A stretch of 64,000 nt of DNA from JBAVVD01 sp049697115 (GCA_049697115.1 JBAVVD010000035.1:1-64000); one strand, 5' to 3'; positions 17,067 through 26,102 are shown, counted from the stretch's first letter. Notes: a model not told the origin generated them from the sequence alone. Made by a program: numbers and translations.

Positions 17067-17335
17067 TTTTTAAGCCATTCCAGCTCGACCTTGAGCTGGC
17101 CGATCTGTCGATACAGTTCGGCCTCCAGCTCCTCGCGAGCTTTCTCCTGCTGCGGCCGCCTATGGGAGAAAACCTCGGGCAGCATCTCCAGCAGATGATT
17201 GCGCCACTGGCGGATCTGGTTGGGATGGACGCTGAACTCCGTGGCAATCTGAGCGATCGTCTTCTCCCCCTTGACCGCTTCCAGGGCGACCTTGGCCTTG
17301 AAGGCTGCGTCGTGGGTCTTTCTCATATTCACCAT
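17039..17335 (-). CDS. IS3-family transposase OrfA
   Basis: Helix-turn-helix protein of the IS: RKTHDAAFKAKVALEAVKGE, then the recognition helix region IAQIATEFSVHPNQIRQWRN, ending in a Leu-rich coiled coil (QIGQLKVELEWLKKK). ATG at 17335 is preceded at 11 bases by GGAGG. ATG at 17326 is an alternative. OrfA ends shortly after the A9 slippery run, where ribosomes would normally shift by -1 into orfB. The protein is intact at about 98 residues and could repress or bind the IS ends, but lacks an intact OrfB partner here. Confidence 0.87.
   Translation of the reverse strand: MVNMRKTHDAAFKAKVALEAVKGEKTIAQIATEFSVHPNQIRQWRNHLLEMLPEVFSHRRPQQEKAREELEAELYRQIGQLKVELEWLKKKSQTLLSS
17063..17071 (-). other. 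Slippery A9 run for -1 programmed frameshift
   Basis: Nine consecutive A on the minus strand (CTT AAA AAA AAA TCA) near the 3' end of orfA. A -1 slip leads into the orfB frame ITDAPLIVKRETIDP, which is the arrangement of IS3-family OrfAB. Confidence 0.7.
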
Positions 17336-17390
17336 TGTATACCATACCTCCTTCAAGAAGATATGGCAGGCCAAAATCCACCTATACCCC

Positions 17391-17416
17391 CTGTCCAATT
17401 TTTGGGGACCATCTCA
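17391..17416 (-). repeat. IS3 element terminal inverted repeat, orfA side
   Basis: Read on the minus strand it begins TGAGATGGTCCCC and ends TTGGACAG, pairing with 13817-13842. It lies 56 bases outside the chosen orfA start, as expected for an IS3 left end that also holds the promoter. Confidence 0.6.
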
Positions 17417-17584
17417 AACCTCAATCAAAGACTTTCGCCCAAAAAAAGCCTTCAGTCTATATTAAGACTTTTGGCTGGCCGAAGAACAGGCAGATTTCTC
17501 CGTCCTCCCCCAGATCAGACATCTCCAGAGGAATCGGATTGGCCAGGAGTTCATCATGCGTGGCTTTATCTTCGAGTTTGATAA

Positions 17585-17637
17585 AGGGGCTGACTATTCA
17601 GTCGGCTTGGGAATTATTTTAAAAATTGTCGGCCCCT
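17585..17637. terminator. Terminator-like inverted repeat between IS and PaaK-like gene
   Basis: AGGGGCTGAC at 17585-17594 pairs with GTCGGCCCCT at 17628-17637 (9 of 10, one G-T). The loop is long (33 bases), with an inner A/T palindrome, and T-rich stretches lie on either side. It follows the stop of the minus-strand PaaK-like gene by four bases, so it may end that transcript. The loop length keeps this uncertain. Confidence 0.35.
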
Positions 17638-17641
17638 GTTT

Positions 17642-18961
17642 TTAATGCCAGGGGCTGAGGCGAGACCAGAGGAGCCTGTACTTCCCTCCCGGCCCCGGCT
17701 TGATCTCTGAGACGAGGGAGATGCCGACCTCAACTCCCGATTCCCGGCCCACAAAGGCCATCACTTTTGACCTCAATCCCTCGATTTTGTCCTGGCTGGG
17801 AGGGGCTTCAGGACGGAACCGGATAAGGATTCTGCTCTCAGTTTCCTGGATGACCTCGTACTGGGCGATCCAGGGCGCTTCTGATTGAATGATATGGGCG
17901 ATCCCGACCGAATAGAGCAGCCGGCCGTCGGGAAGGTAAAAATAATCGGCCCGTCTTCCTTCGATGGCTCTGAGCGTGGAGAACGGCATCCCGCAGCCGC
18001 AGAGTCCCGGCTCCTTCCGCACTAAGTCTTCCATCCTGTATCGGATGAAAGGCATGGCATAAGAGTGGAGAACGGTCACAACCGCTTCTCCCCATGTTCC
18101 CCCTGCCGCTTCTTCACTTGTCATTTCAGGAGCGTCTTGCGGGAGGACCTCGAGGACGAGGCAGTCGTCGTTGACATGATACTTGCCTGTCTCAGGGCAC
18201 TGCCAGGCAGCGAGGCTCATCTCGAAGCTCGCGTAGCAATCGTGGACCGGGCATCGAAAAATGTCCTGGAGCTGTTTCCGCATCATGGGTGTCAGAACCT
18301 CTCCGCCGGTGGTGATGAAGCGGGGCCTGAGGGGCTGCGGATCGGCCGACTGCAGAACACGGGACGCCTCGACAATCGCTGCGCTGTTGCCCACGATCAC
18401 ATCCGGCTTGAGCTGAAGGAGCGCTCCGGCGATCTCTTCAACCGATCTCTGGATAGAAATATGAGACTGTCTGTATCTTCCTATGAGCTCGAGAACATGC
18501 ATGACAAAAGGACGTTTGGGCGCAGGGCTGCTCACGACGCAGGCCAAATGATCCCTGGATCCGCGGCCGTAATAGAGATGGACTCGGAAGCGGACGGCCT
18601 GACTGATGAAACTGTCGAGACGCGACCTGTAGGTGGTGAACGGCATACCTGTTGTTCCGGTCGTCCGTTCGCGGATGAGCTTTGAGGGCTTGAATCCCCG
18701 AGCGAGGATCTGCTCGAGGGGCCGCTCCTTGAGGTCCTGTTTCGAAGTCAGGGGCAGGTGCTTTAAATCGTCGGCGGTCCGGATGTCTTCGGGCTTAATT
18801 CCCGCTTTGTCGAAAAGCTCCTTATAGTAGGGTACGTTCCGGTAGGCATGGTGAATGAGTCTCCGGAGATGCCGGTCCCGGAATGCGACGATTTTTTCCC
18901 GGGAGGCGTTGAGGTGGCGGAGAAGCTGGAAGGCCATGGGGAGTCGTGAAATGGATGCCAC
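17642..18961 (-). CDS. PaaK/CapK-like adenylate-forming enzyme
   Basis: Member of the phenylacetate-CoA ligase / CapK branch of AMP-forming synthetases. The nucleotide-binding motif TTGTTGMP is at residues 100-107, followed by ITTGGEVLTPMMRKQL, DCYASFEM and RYRMEDLV, as in PaaK-like proteins. An early helix, HHAYRNVPYYKELFDKAG, is also typical. At 439 residues it matches the family. The substrate cannot be told: such proteins activate aryl acids or, in capsule loci, unknown acids; there is no phenylacetate pathway here. It is the last gene of a minus-strand series and its stop lies only about 230 bases from the IS end, so it is the first backbone gene after the island. Confidence 0.82.
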   Translation of the reverse strand: MASISRLPMAFQLLRHLNASREKIVAFRDRHLRRLIHHAYRNVPYYKELFDKAGIKPEDIRTADDLKHLPLTSKQDLKERPLEQILARGFKPSKLIRERTTGTTGMPFTTYRSRLDSFISQAVRFRVHLYYGRGSRDHLACVVSSPAPKRPFVMHVLELIGRYRQSHISIQRSVEEIAGALLQLKPDVIVGNSAAIVEASRVLQSADPQPLRPRFITTGGEVLTPMMRKQLQDIFRCPVHDCYASFEMSLAAWQCPETGKYHVNDDCLVLEVLPQDAPEMTSEEAAGGTWGEAVVTVLHSYAMPFIRYRMEDLVRKEPGLCGCGMPFSTLRAIEGRRADYFYLPDGRLLYSVGIAHIIQSEAPWIAQYEVIQETESRILIRFRPEAPPSQDKIEGLRSKVMAFVGRESGVEVGISLVSEIKPGPGGKYRLLWSRLSPWH

Positions 18962-19031
18962 GAACTTTATCGTCCAAAAAAATAAAGATTAAGCAGTATT
19001 CACCTTGATGGATCTGAGTTGTCTTCCGGAT

Positions 19032-20144
19032 TTACTTCACTTCGTTATAGGCCCACTCCAGCCACTGCATGACGATTTCCAGGTCTGACTTCTCCGCTGT
19101 GGCGCCGCACCAGAACCTCAATCCCGGGGGAGCGTCGCGGTAAGATGCGCAGTCATAAGCCACACCTTCTTTAGCCAGGAGCTTGACCAGCTCTTTGAGC
19201 TTCTCTTCCGGGAGGTCCACCTTGAGACAGACACTGGTATTGGAGCGGATTTCTTTGCTTTCCGCCAGGAAGCTAATCCATTTGTGATTGGCCGCGAAGT
19301 TCTCGATGACTTTAAGGTTATCATTGCTGCGGCGGATGAGTCCGGGCAGCCCTCCGATGGGTTCCGCCCACTTCAGCGCGGCCAGATAGTCCTCATTGGC
19401 CAGCATGGAGGGCGTGTTGATGGTTGAGCCCTCGAAAATTTCGGCCATCAATTTCCCGCCCTTGGTCATGCGGAAGATCTTGGGCATGGGCCACGGCGGA
19501 GTGTGGCTTTCCAGGCGCTCAACGGCCCGCGGTGAGAGGATGAGCATGCCGTGCGCGGCCTCTCCTCCGAGAACCTTTTGCCACGAATAGGTAATGACAT
19601 CGAGCTTCTGAAAGGGGATCTCCATGGCAAAGATGGCCGAAGTGGCATCGCAGAGCGTCAGACCTTTTCTGTCGTCGGCGATCCAGTCGCCGTTGGGAAC
19701 TTTCACGCCGCTGGTCGTGCCGTTCCAGACGAAAACGATGTCGTTGTTGAAGTCCACCTGGGAGAAGTCGGGGAGTTTGCCGTATTCGGCTTTGAAGACG
19801 CGGACGTTGGGGAGCTTGAGCTGTTTTTGAATGTCGGTCGCCCAGCCCTGGCTGAATGACTCCCAGACCAGGACATCCACGCCGCGCGGCCCCAGAAGCG
19901 ACCACATGGCCATTTCAAACGCCCCGGTATCCGATCCGGGGACGATGCCGACGAGATAGCCCGGGGGCAGACCGAGCAATTTTTTTGTTCTTTCAATGGA
20001 TTCCTGGAGCTTGGCTTTTCCCAGGCTGCTGCGGTGGGACCGGCCCAGGGGAGTATCCTTGAGTTCATCCAGCATGAATCCAGGATGCTTGGCACATGGA
20101 CCGGATGAGTAACAGGGATTTTTGGGTTTAACAGTAGGTTTCAT
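19032..20144 (-). CDS. serC: Phosphoserine aminotransferase
   Basis: PLP-dependent class V aminotransferase converting 3-phosphohydroxypyruvate to O-phosphoserine in serine biosynthesis. N-terminal NPCYSSGPCAKHPG and GRSHRSSLGKAKLQ are typical for the serC type found in alphaproteobacteria and archaea. GSDTGAFEMAMWSLLG supplies cofactor contacts and Lys190 in TYSWQKVLGG is the Schiff-base lysine. DATSAIFAMEIP precedes it. The 370-residue length is normal. The ATG follows AAAAGGAGACTGCC. No serA or serB is adjacent; neighbours are unrelated. The gene is intact. Confidence 0.9.
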   Translation of the reverse strand: MKPTVKPKNPCYSSGPCAKHPGFMLDELKDTPLGRSHRSSLGKAKLQESIERTKKLLGLPPGYLVGIVPGSDTGAFEMAMWSLLGPRGVDVLVWESFSQGWATDIQKQLKLPNVRVFKAEYGKLPDFSQVDFNNDIVFVWNGTTSGVKVPNGDWIADDRKGLTLCDATSAIFAMEIPFQKLDVITYSWQKVLGGEAAHGMLILSPRAVERLESHTPPWPMPKIFRMTKGGKLMAEIFEGSTINTPSMLANEDYLAALKWAEPIGGLPGLIRRSNDNLKVIENFAANHKWISFLAESKEIRSNTSVCLKVDLPEEKLKELVKLLAKEGVAYDCASYRDAPPGLRFWCGATAEKSDLEIVMQWLEWAYNEVK

Positions 20145-20223
20145 GGCAGTCTCCTTTTTTGGTATGGGATTAATAATATCATAAAAAAATAGTATATCTG
20201 AATTTCAGGGCTGCAATCTCTTT

Positions 20224-21894
20224 TTATTTTTTCGCAGCGGTCCGGGCGGCATCTCTTCTGGCCTTAAATTCAGATCCTTCTTTCCAGTTGGGAAAAGCCG
20301 ATTCCATGCTCAGCAGGTAGCCCACTTTGAAGGTCAAATGCAAGTCCTCGACGGCTCCGGACAGGTCCCATCCGGGGTCAAATTCGTCCGATGTCTTGTG
20401 ATATTTTTCGACAAGATATTTTTTCCTCTGGGTCTGTGTCCATTCCTCTCCATATTCCACATGGTCGATTCCAGAGCTGATGTAAAGCGCGGGAATCCCC
20501 TGGCTGGCGAAAGGAAAGTGATCCGACCTGTAATAGGAACCTCTTTCCGGATTCGGATCAGGCCGAACTCGCCGGTTCTGCTCCTGGGCCGCCGCTTCGA
20601 CATATGCGTCCAGTTCGGAATTTCCGTAACCGATCACTGTGACATCTTTCATTTTGCCGTAGACATTCAGGGCGTCCATATTGATGGCGGCCACAGTCTT
20701 GGCGGATGGAAACAGGGGATTGGCGGCATAGTAGGTCGATCCGAGCAGCCCCTGTTCCTCTCCGGTGACAGCCAGGAAAAGGATGGATCGGGCCGGAGGC
20801 GTCTTGAAATTCCTGTAGGCTTTCGCCAGTTCGATGAGCCCGGCGGTGCCGGTGGCGTTATCCACAGCGCCGTTGAAAATCTGATCCCCTTGAAGGGTTG
20901 GATCGATGCCGAAGTGGTCCCAATGGGCAACGAAAATGATGTATTCGTCCGGTCTGGAATGGCCGGGCAGAAGGGCCGCGACATTTCTGGACTGGACGTG
21001 CCGGATGCTGTTTTTCAGGTTCAATGAGGCTTGAACGTCGAGGGGAACAGGTTTGAATCCGGGTTTGGCCGCTGCGGCCTTCAATTCTTCGAAATTTTTT
21101 TCAGCCATCGCAAAGACTTGATGGGCCGTGTCCAACTGAATCCATCCCTCCACGGCACACCTGGAAAGGTTGTTGTCTTCACTGATCAGATTAAAATTGG
21201 GGCCGGTCCAGCCTTTCCAGACGACTTCCCACCCGTAGGCGGCCGGCTCTGTCTCATGGATGATGAGAGCGCCGTCGGCTCCCTGACGGGCCGCCTCTTC
21301 AAATTTGTAAGTCCAGCGGCCGTAGTATGTCATGGCCTTTCCGTTAAAGAGCTTGGGGTCTCCAGTGGCAAAGCCGGGATCGTTGATGAGCATGACCACC
21401 GTCTTTCCCCGCACGTCAAGGCCTTCATAGTCGTTCCAATTGTACTCGGGTGCGATGATGCCGTAGCCCACAAAAACCATTTCTGAATTTTTCAGGGAGA
21501 CTTCGGGCACCACCCTGAGCGTCAAGGCTGCGAATTCACTGCCGTAGGCGAACGTTTTGGATTGTTTTCTGCTGCGGATCTGAAGTTCTGTGTTCGGGTC
21601 CGCGGTTATTTCCACCATGGGGATCTCCTGGAAGAAGCTCTCTCCGTTTCCGGGTTTCAGGCTGAGCTTTTGAAATTCCTCCTCCAGGAAGCGAACGGTT
21701 TTTTCTTCCCCGGCGGAGGCCGGAAATCTTCCTTCGAATTCATCTGAAGCCAGAAGCTTCGTATTTTCCGCGAGTGTGTCTGCGGAGATGCCGGCCATTG
21801 CGGACTTCAAATCATCGCCCGCATTTTTGCATCCAAAGAAGAGTCCGGCGCCGGCTGCGCCAATAAGAGCCAGGAATAAAAATTTCTTGATCAT
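20224..21894 (-). CDS. M28-family zinc aminopeptidase, lipoprotein, with PA domain
   Basis: Secreted or envelope-anchored metallopeptidase for peptide use. The chosen ATG (21894) follows GGAGGAAATTCG and begins MIKKFLFLALIG, with lipobox FFGC (Cys22). Residues about 130-260 have the protease-associated insert seen in M28 peptidases. Zinc ligands are visible: His324 (FVAHWDHFG), Asp345 (NGAVDNATGT), Glu379/Glu380 (TGEEQGLLGS), Asp407 (NMDALN) and the late His in SDHFPFASQGIPALY. A TTGACA-17-TAATTC promoter lies just upstream. It is divergent from the amidohydrolase gene. Such peptidases are abundant in protein-degrading heterotrophs. Confidence 0.9.
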   Translation of the reverse strand: MIKKFLFLALIGAAGAGLFFGCKNAGDDLKSAMAGISADTLAENTKLLASDEFEGRFPASAGEEKTVRFLEEEFQKLSLKPGNGESFFQEIPMVEITADPNTELQIRSRKQSKTFAYGSEFAALTLRVVPEVSLKNSEMVFVGYGIIAPEYNWNDYEGLDVRGKTVVMLINDPGFATGDPKLFNGKAMTYYGRWTYKFEEAARQGADGALIIHETEPAAYGWEVVWKGWTGPNFNLISEDNNLSRCAVEGWIQLDTAHQVFAMAEKNFEELKAAAAKPGFKPVPLDVQASLNLKNSIRHVQSRNVAALLPGHSRPDEYIIFVAHWDHFGIDPTLQGDQIFNGAVDNATGTAGLIELAKAYRNFKTPPARSILFLAVTGEEQGLLGSTYYAANPLFPSAKTVAAINMDALNVYGKMKDVTVIGYGNSELDAYVEAAAQEQNRRVRPDPNPERGSYYRSDHFPFASQGIPALYISSGIDHVEYGEEWTQTQRKKYLVEKYHKTSDEFDPGWDLSGAVEDLHLTFKVGYLLSMESAFPNWKEGSEFKARRDAARTAAKK

Positions 21895-21926
21895 CGAATT
21901 TCCTCCAGAATTAATAATGACTTCTT

Positions 21927-21955
21927 GAATTATCACGGCCCAGGACAAATGTCAA
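21927..21955 (-). promoter_or_regulatory. Sigma-70-type promoter for the M28 peptidase
   Basis: On the minus strand TTGACA (21955-21950), 17-base spacer, then TAATTC (21932-21927). The -10 ends 33 bases before the chosen ATG, leaving a short leader with the GGAGG site. The fit to the consensus -35 is exact. Confidence 0.55.
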
Positions 21956-22093
21956 ACGGATCGAGCTGCAAGGGAAACTTCTATATCCTCTTGCATTCTT
22001 TCTTGGATGAAAATAAGATGATATCCACATCTGCCATGTCTGAGAAGAGAGAGACAGACGTTTTCATTTTTTATCCAGAAGGAGGCTATGGTC

Positions 22094-23818
22094 ATGTTTC
22101 ATAGACGGTCTTTGAACTTTGCATTCTTTCTGCTGGGGATTTCCTTCCTGCTCTGTTGGACGGGCTGCGCTTCCAAAAAAGAGCCCGCCGACCTGGTTTT
22201 AATGAACGGAAAGGTCGTCACGGTTGACGAGGCCCTGCCGGAGGCGCAGGCCCTGGCCGTCCGGGAGGACAAAATCATTGCGGTCGGGAGCAACAAAGAA
22301 ATCAGGCCCTATATCGGTGAAACGACGCAGGTGATAGAACTCGAGGGCAAGCTCGTCATTCCTGGTTTCATTGACAGTCATGGCCACTTCACAAATCTTG
22401 GACAATCCAAAACAGTTCTGAATCTGATGCATGTCCAAAACTGGGATGAAATCGTGGCCATGGTGAAGGAGGCGGCCGGAAAGGCCCAACCCGGCGAATG
22501 GATATCGGGCAGAGGCTGGCACCAGGAGAAGTGGGACAAGACGCCTGAGCCCAACGTGGACGGGCTTCCTTTTCATCAGGAGCTGAGCAAAGTTTCCCCG
22601 GAAAACCCTGTTCTGCTGACTCATGCCAGCGGCCATTCCTGTATCGCTAACGCCAAGGCTATGGAGATGGCCGGAATCACAAAAAAGACGCCCAATCCTC
22701 CGGGCGGAGAAATCGTCAGGGATTCTGAGGGCAATCCCATCGGCAATTTCCGTGAAACAGCCCAGCGGCTTTTGGGCAGAGCGCTGAGGAGTTCACTGGA
22801 GAAACGGACGCCGGAACAGGTCAAGGCTGACGAGCGGCGTATCATCGAGCTCGCTGTCCAGGAATGTCTGGCTCACGGCGTCACCAGCTTCCATGATGCA
22901 GGGGCCTCGTTTGGCACCATTGATATTTTCAGAGAATTGGCCGAGCAGGGCCAACTTGGAATTCGGCTCTGGGTCATGGTCCGGGAGAACAATGAGCGCT
23001 TGCAGCAGCTCCTTCCTCAGTACAAAATCATCGGCGCCGGCAATAATCATCTCACTGTGCGGGCCGTCAAAGTGGCCATAGACGGGGCCCTGGGCGCTCA
23101 TGGAGCCTGGCTGCTGGAGCCCTACACGGATTTACCTGAGAGCGTGGGGCTGAACACCACTCCCATTGATGTCCTCAGAGAAGCCGCCCGCCTGGCCATA
23201 GAGAGTGACTTTCAGTTCTGCACGCATGCGATTGGAGACAGGGGGAACCGGGAGATTCTAAACATTTATGAGGAGGCCTTCAAAACTCACCAAGAAAAAA
23301 AGGGCTTGCGGTGGAGGGTCGAACACGCCCAGCATCTTCATCCGGACGATATTCCCCGCTTCGGGCAATTGGGGGTGATAGCCGCCATGCAGGGAATTCA
23401 CTGCACTTCTGACGGGCCATGGGTATTCAAGCGGTTGGGGGAGAAAAGAGCCGAAGAAGGGGCTTATGTCTGGCAGAAGCTGATGAAAACAGGGGCCTTG
23501 ATCTGTAATGGTACGGATGCCCCGGTTGAGGATGTGGATCCTCTCGCTTCTTTTTACGCTTCGGTGACGAGGAAGCTCAAGGATGGAACGGTCTTTTATC
23601 CGGACCAGCGGATGAGCCGTGAAGAGGCTCTGCGGTCGTACACCCTTGACGGCGCCTATGCGGGCTTCCAGGAAGACATCCTGGGATCGCTATCGCCGGG
23701 AAAGCTCGCCGACATTACCGTTCTTTCCCAGGACATCATGACCGTTCCCGAAGAGGAGATCCTGAAGACTGAAATTCTTTACACCATCGTCGGCGGAAAA
23801 ATTCTTTATCAGAAGTGA
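22094..23818 (+). CDS. YtcJ-like amidohydrolase, lipoprotein
   Basis: Metal-dependent amidohydrolase of the amidohydrolase-3 (YtcJ/exoenzyme regulatory AepA) group. ATG at 22094 is eight bases after AAGGAGG; the ATG at 22088 is too close. A signal peptide ends in lipobox CWTGC (Cys25), so it is exported. LVLMNGKVVTVDEALPEA starts the composite beta-sandwich domain; the metal site HSHGHF (His96, His98) follows, then HAIGDRGNREIL, VEHAQHL and NGTDAPVEDVDPLASFY. The end TVLSQDIMTVPEEEIL is typical. Substrates are unknown, perhaps amides or imides of amino acids. It precedes a GNAT gene by one base and is divergent from the peptidase. Confidence 0.85.
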   Translation: MFHRRSLNFAFFLLGISFLLCWTGCASKKEPADLVLMNGKVVTVDEALPEAQALAVREDKIIAVGSNKEIRPYIGETTQVIELEGKLVIPGFIDSHGHFTNLGQSKTVLNLMHVQNWDEIVAMVKEAAGKAQPGEWISGRGWHQEKWDKTPEPNVDGLPFHQELSKVSPENPVLLTHASGHSCIANAKAMEMAGITKKTPNPPGGEIVRDSEGNPIGNFRETAQRLLGRALRSSLEKRTPEQVKADERRIIELAVQECLAHGVTSFHDAGASFGTIDIFRELAEQGQLGIRLWVMVRENNERLQQLLPQYKIIGAGNNHLTVRAVKVAIDGALGAHGAWLLEPYTDLPESVGLNTTPIDVLREAARLAIESDFQFCTHAIGDRGNREILNIYEEAFKTHQEKKGLRWRVEHAQHLHPDDIPRFGQLGVIAAMQGIHCTSDGPWVFKRLGEKRAEEGAYVWQKLMKTGALICNGTDAPVEDVDPLASFYASVTRKLKDGTVFYPDQRMSREEALRSYTLDGAYAGFQEDILGSLSPGKLADITVLSQDIMTVPEEEILKTEILYTIVGGKILYQK

Positions 23819-23819
23819 A

Positions 23820-24335
23820 TTGAGCGTGAAAGTCAAAATCAGGGAATACAGGCCGGAAGACCTGGAGCAGGTTCTGGAGCTGGCCAAAGAGCTCGAAGCG
23901 GAATTGGCCGAGAGGTTCAAGACGGTCCGGATCAAATCGGGAATAAAGGACTATCGGAACCGTTACTTGAAGCCCGGGAACAAGTTCAAGACCTTTGTGG
24001 CCGTCGTGGACAATAAAATCGTTGGCTATCTCATCGGCTTTCCCTCCCTGGGTGCGCCGGAAGTGGACAATATGTATGATGTTTTGCCCGTTGCTCCAGA
24101 CTGGACTCCTCCGGAGTTTTATCTCCAGATCACTTTTGTTTCCAGGCCGTTAAGGAATCAGGGAATTTCAAAGAAGCTTCATGTCAGAATCATTGAATAT
24201 GCCCGAAAGCAGGGCCACAAAGAAGTCTACGCGTGTATCGCCAAATGGAATCTTCCGGAAATCAGAGTGATCAAATCACTCAAGTTTCATCTGAAAGACC
24301 TGGGCTATCGCTACCGGCTGACTCTGAAGTTGTAG
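23820..24335 (+). CDS. GNAT-family N-acetyltransferase
   Basis: Acetyl-CoA-dependent acyltransferase of the GNAT fold: N-terminal VKIREYRPEDLEQVLELAKEL, central VVDNKIVGYLIGFP, and the CoA-loop region FVSRPLRNQGISKKLHVRIIEYARKQG (R-x-x-G variant, shown in parts at residues 118-140), then EVYACIAKWNLPEIRVIKSLKF. The start is TTG at 23820 or GTG at 23826; no strong ribosome site is present, which suits coupling to the amidohydrolase ending one base earlier. The acceptor substrate is unknown. The 3' end is convergent with the GH29 gene 27 bases away. Confidence 0.78.
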   Translation: MSVKVKIREYRPEDLEQVLELAKELEAELAERFKTVRIKSGIKDYRNRYLKPGNKFKTFVAVVDNKIVGYLIGFPSLGAPEVDNMYDVLPVAPDWTPPEFYLQITFVSRPLRNQGISKKLHVRIIEYARKQGHKEVYACIAKWNLPEIRVIKSLKFHLKDLGYRYRLTLKL

Positions 24336-24362
24336 GGCAGGAAGGAATTTTTTATCATTCTT

Positions 24363-26102
24363 TTACTCGCGGATGAGGGCCACTTTTTCCAGGCGCAGGG
24401 TTTGATTGTTGACGATGGATTTAATTTTTAGACTCAGGATGTGCATTCCTTTTGTCAGCTCCACAGTGCCCAGGAAAAATGTCGCCGGCAAATAGGCATT
24501 TGGAGATTTCTGAGTCAGGAAGTGAATCTGCTGATCGTCCACTTCCACTACAAATGCGCTTTGCTCTTCTCCCATGCTGGCATAGGATGCGTGAACTTTA
24601 TAAGTGCCTTCTTTAGTGACAGTGAATTTCCATACCGGAAACTCGCTGACATTCCGCCAGTTCGTGAGCAGGATCGTCTTATAGAAATAATCGAGATAGG
24701 ACTGTTGACCCATTTCGGATTGGACATCGGCCAGGCAGACAGGAAGTTCTATTTTGCCTCCGGAGGAAGGTCTGATCTCATAGGGCCTGACTTGAGGCTC
24801 TCCCTGGAGCTCAACGGCGACTACCGTTGCATCCATGTCATCCATCTGTTCAGGAAGACTGATGACGATGTCTCTCCACGTCCGCCGGAAATTGTAGTTT
24901 TTTTCCGGACGGCTGAGCGGGTAGACTTTTCGGAGCAGGGTTTTCAGACCGGGCAGGCGGATTTTCCGGTTCTCAGGCCAGCCCATGATGTGGATATAAA
25001 GGCGGTTTTCTTTGACCGTGCAGCGGCCAAAAAAGGGAAGTCTTTCAAAGACATTGGCTGTGCATCCGTAGATGGCTTCACCGTTGGCTTGCAGCCATTC
25101 CCCAATTCTTTTCAGCCGGAATTTGAATTCAGGCTGGATAGTCCCCTGCGGTGTGGTGCGAATATCCAAAAGGAGGTTTCCTCCTTTGCTCACGACCTCG
25201 ATGAGCTGGCGGATGAGCCGCGTGGGGCTGTGAAGTTCCATCTCATAGAAATTGTATCCACGGCCATTATCAGGAAGGAATGAGCCGGCCTCCCAGAGTC
25301 TGGCTGTTCCGTCAGGATTGTAAAGGCCTGTGGCCGGGATATTGTTTCCTTGCGTTGCAAAATCTCCTCTCCCCGGTTCTTTATGGAAGAGTCTGTCGTT
25401 GATCAGAAGGTCGGGCTTCATATTGAGCAGCAGCTCTTCGATCTCTGTCATCCGATGTTCTTCGCTTGTATGCTCCCATTCGCCGTCAAACCAGAGGATT
25501 GAGGGATCATACTTGTCCACAAGCTCCTTGAGTTGGTTGACGACGTAGTCCATATACCGGTCGAAATTCGCATTTTTTACGGAACGGCTCGTTTCCCAGC
25601 TTCGGCGGGGAAGATAATCGGGATGATGCCAGTCCATGAGGGAGTAGTAAAATCCGAAAGGCATCTCCTGCTCCCGGCAAGCCTCGACAAACATCCCCAG
25701 TGCGTCTTTTCCGTATTTGGAATCCATGATGTCGTAATCCGTATACTGGCTGTCAAAGAGGCAGAATCCGTCGTGGTGTTTGGCCGTGACAATAATGTAT
25801 TTCACGCCGGCTTCCTTAGCGAGTCTCACCCATTCCTCGGGATTAAAATCAACAGGATTGAAATTGTCCGCATATTCCTGATATTCAGAGAGGGGAATCT
25901 GGAAAAGATCACGGGCCCATTCGTCCTGTCCGGTCAGAGAGTAGACGCCCCAGTGAATGAAAAGGCCGAACTTGGCATTACGGAGCCACTCGAGCTTCCT
26001 GGATTGAGCGGCCTCATTTTGGGCCGGCGGACTGAAGAGAAAAGCCGCCAGACAGAAAAATATGGTCAAAGAGGCCAGGAAGTACTGTTTATTTTTCTTC
26101 AT
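24363..26102 (-). CDS. GH29 alpha-L-fucosidase
   Basis: Secreted retaining alpha-L-fucosidase. After a signal peptide (FLASLTIFFCLAAFLFSPP) the catalytic barrel begins WLRNAKFGLFIHWGVYSLTG; KHHDGFCLFDS and GFYYSLMDWHHPDY are conserved substrate-pocket segments. Asp206 in SILWFDGEWEH is the expected nucleophile. SKGGNLLLDIRTTPQGTI and the C-terminal beta domains follow; roughly the last 140 residues look like a carbohydrate-binding or jelly-roll module (VEVDDQQIHFLT). At 579 residues it is slightly longer than minimal GH29. It lies 100 bases downstream of the propeller sensor kinase, which may sense the released glycans. The acid/base residue was not located with certainty. Confidence 0.88.
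   Translation of the reverse strand: MKKNKQYFLASLTIFFCLAAFLFSPPAQNEAAQSRKLEWLRNAKFGLFIHWGVYSLTGQDEWARDLFQIPLSEYQEYADNFNPVDFNPEEWVRLAKEAGVKYIIVTAKHHDGFCLFDSQYTDYDIMDSKYGKDALGMFVEACREQEMPFGFYYSLMDWHHPDYLPRRSWETSRSVKNANFDRYMDYVVNQLKELVDKYDPSILWFDGEWEHTSEEHRMTEIEELLLNMKPDLLINDRLFHKEPGRGDFATQGNNIPATGLYNPDGTARLWEAGSFLPDNGRGYNFYEMELHSPTRLIRQLIEVVSKGGNLLLDIRTTPQGTIQPEFKFRLKRIGEWLQANGEAIYGCTANVFERLPFFGRCTVKENRLYIHIMGWPENRKIRLPGLKTLLRKVYPLSRPEKNYNFRRTWRDIVISLPEQMDDMDATVVAVELQGEPQVRPYEIRPSSGGKIELPVCLADVQSEMGQQSYLDYFYKTILLTNWRNVSEFPVWKFTVTKEGTYKVHASYASMGEEQSAFVVEVDDQQIHFLTQKSPNAYLPATFFLGTVELTKGMHILSLKIKSIVNNQTLRLEKVALIRE

Larger units (their letters stand above)
13817..17416 (-). mobile_element. IS3-family insertion sequence interrupted by a group II intron
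   Basis: An IS3-type element on the minus strand with orfA upstream and orfB downstream in the -1 frame. Terminal inverted repeats can be aligned at 17416-17391 and 13842-13817: both begin TGAG and share TCCCCA and TGGACAG at the same spacing (about 19 of 26 identical). Without the intron the element is about 1.4 kb, the normal IS3 size. No convincing 3-bp target duplication is visible, so exact ends remain approximate. orfB carries an in-frame TAA at 16989-16991, so no full OrfAB protein can be made even after intron splicing. It separates the A+T-rich defence island from the backbone. Confidence 0.82.
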
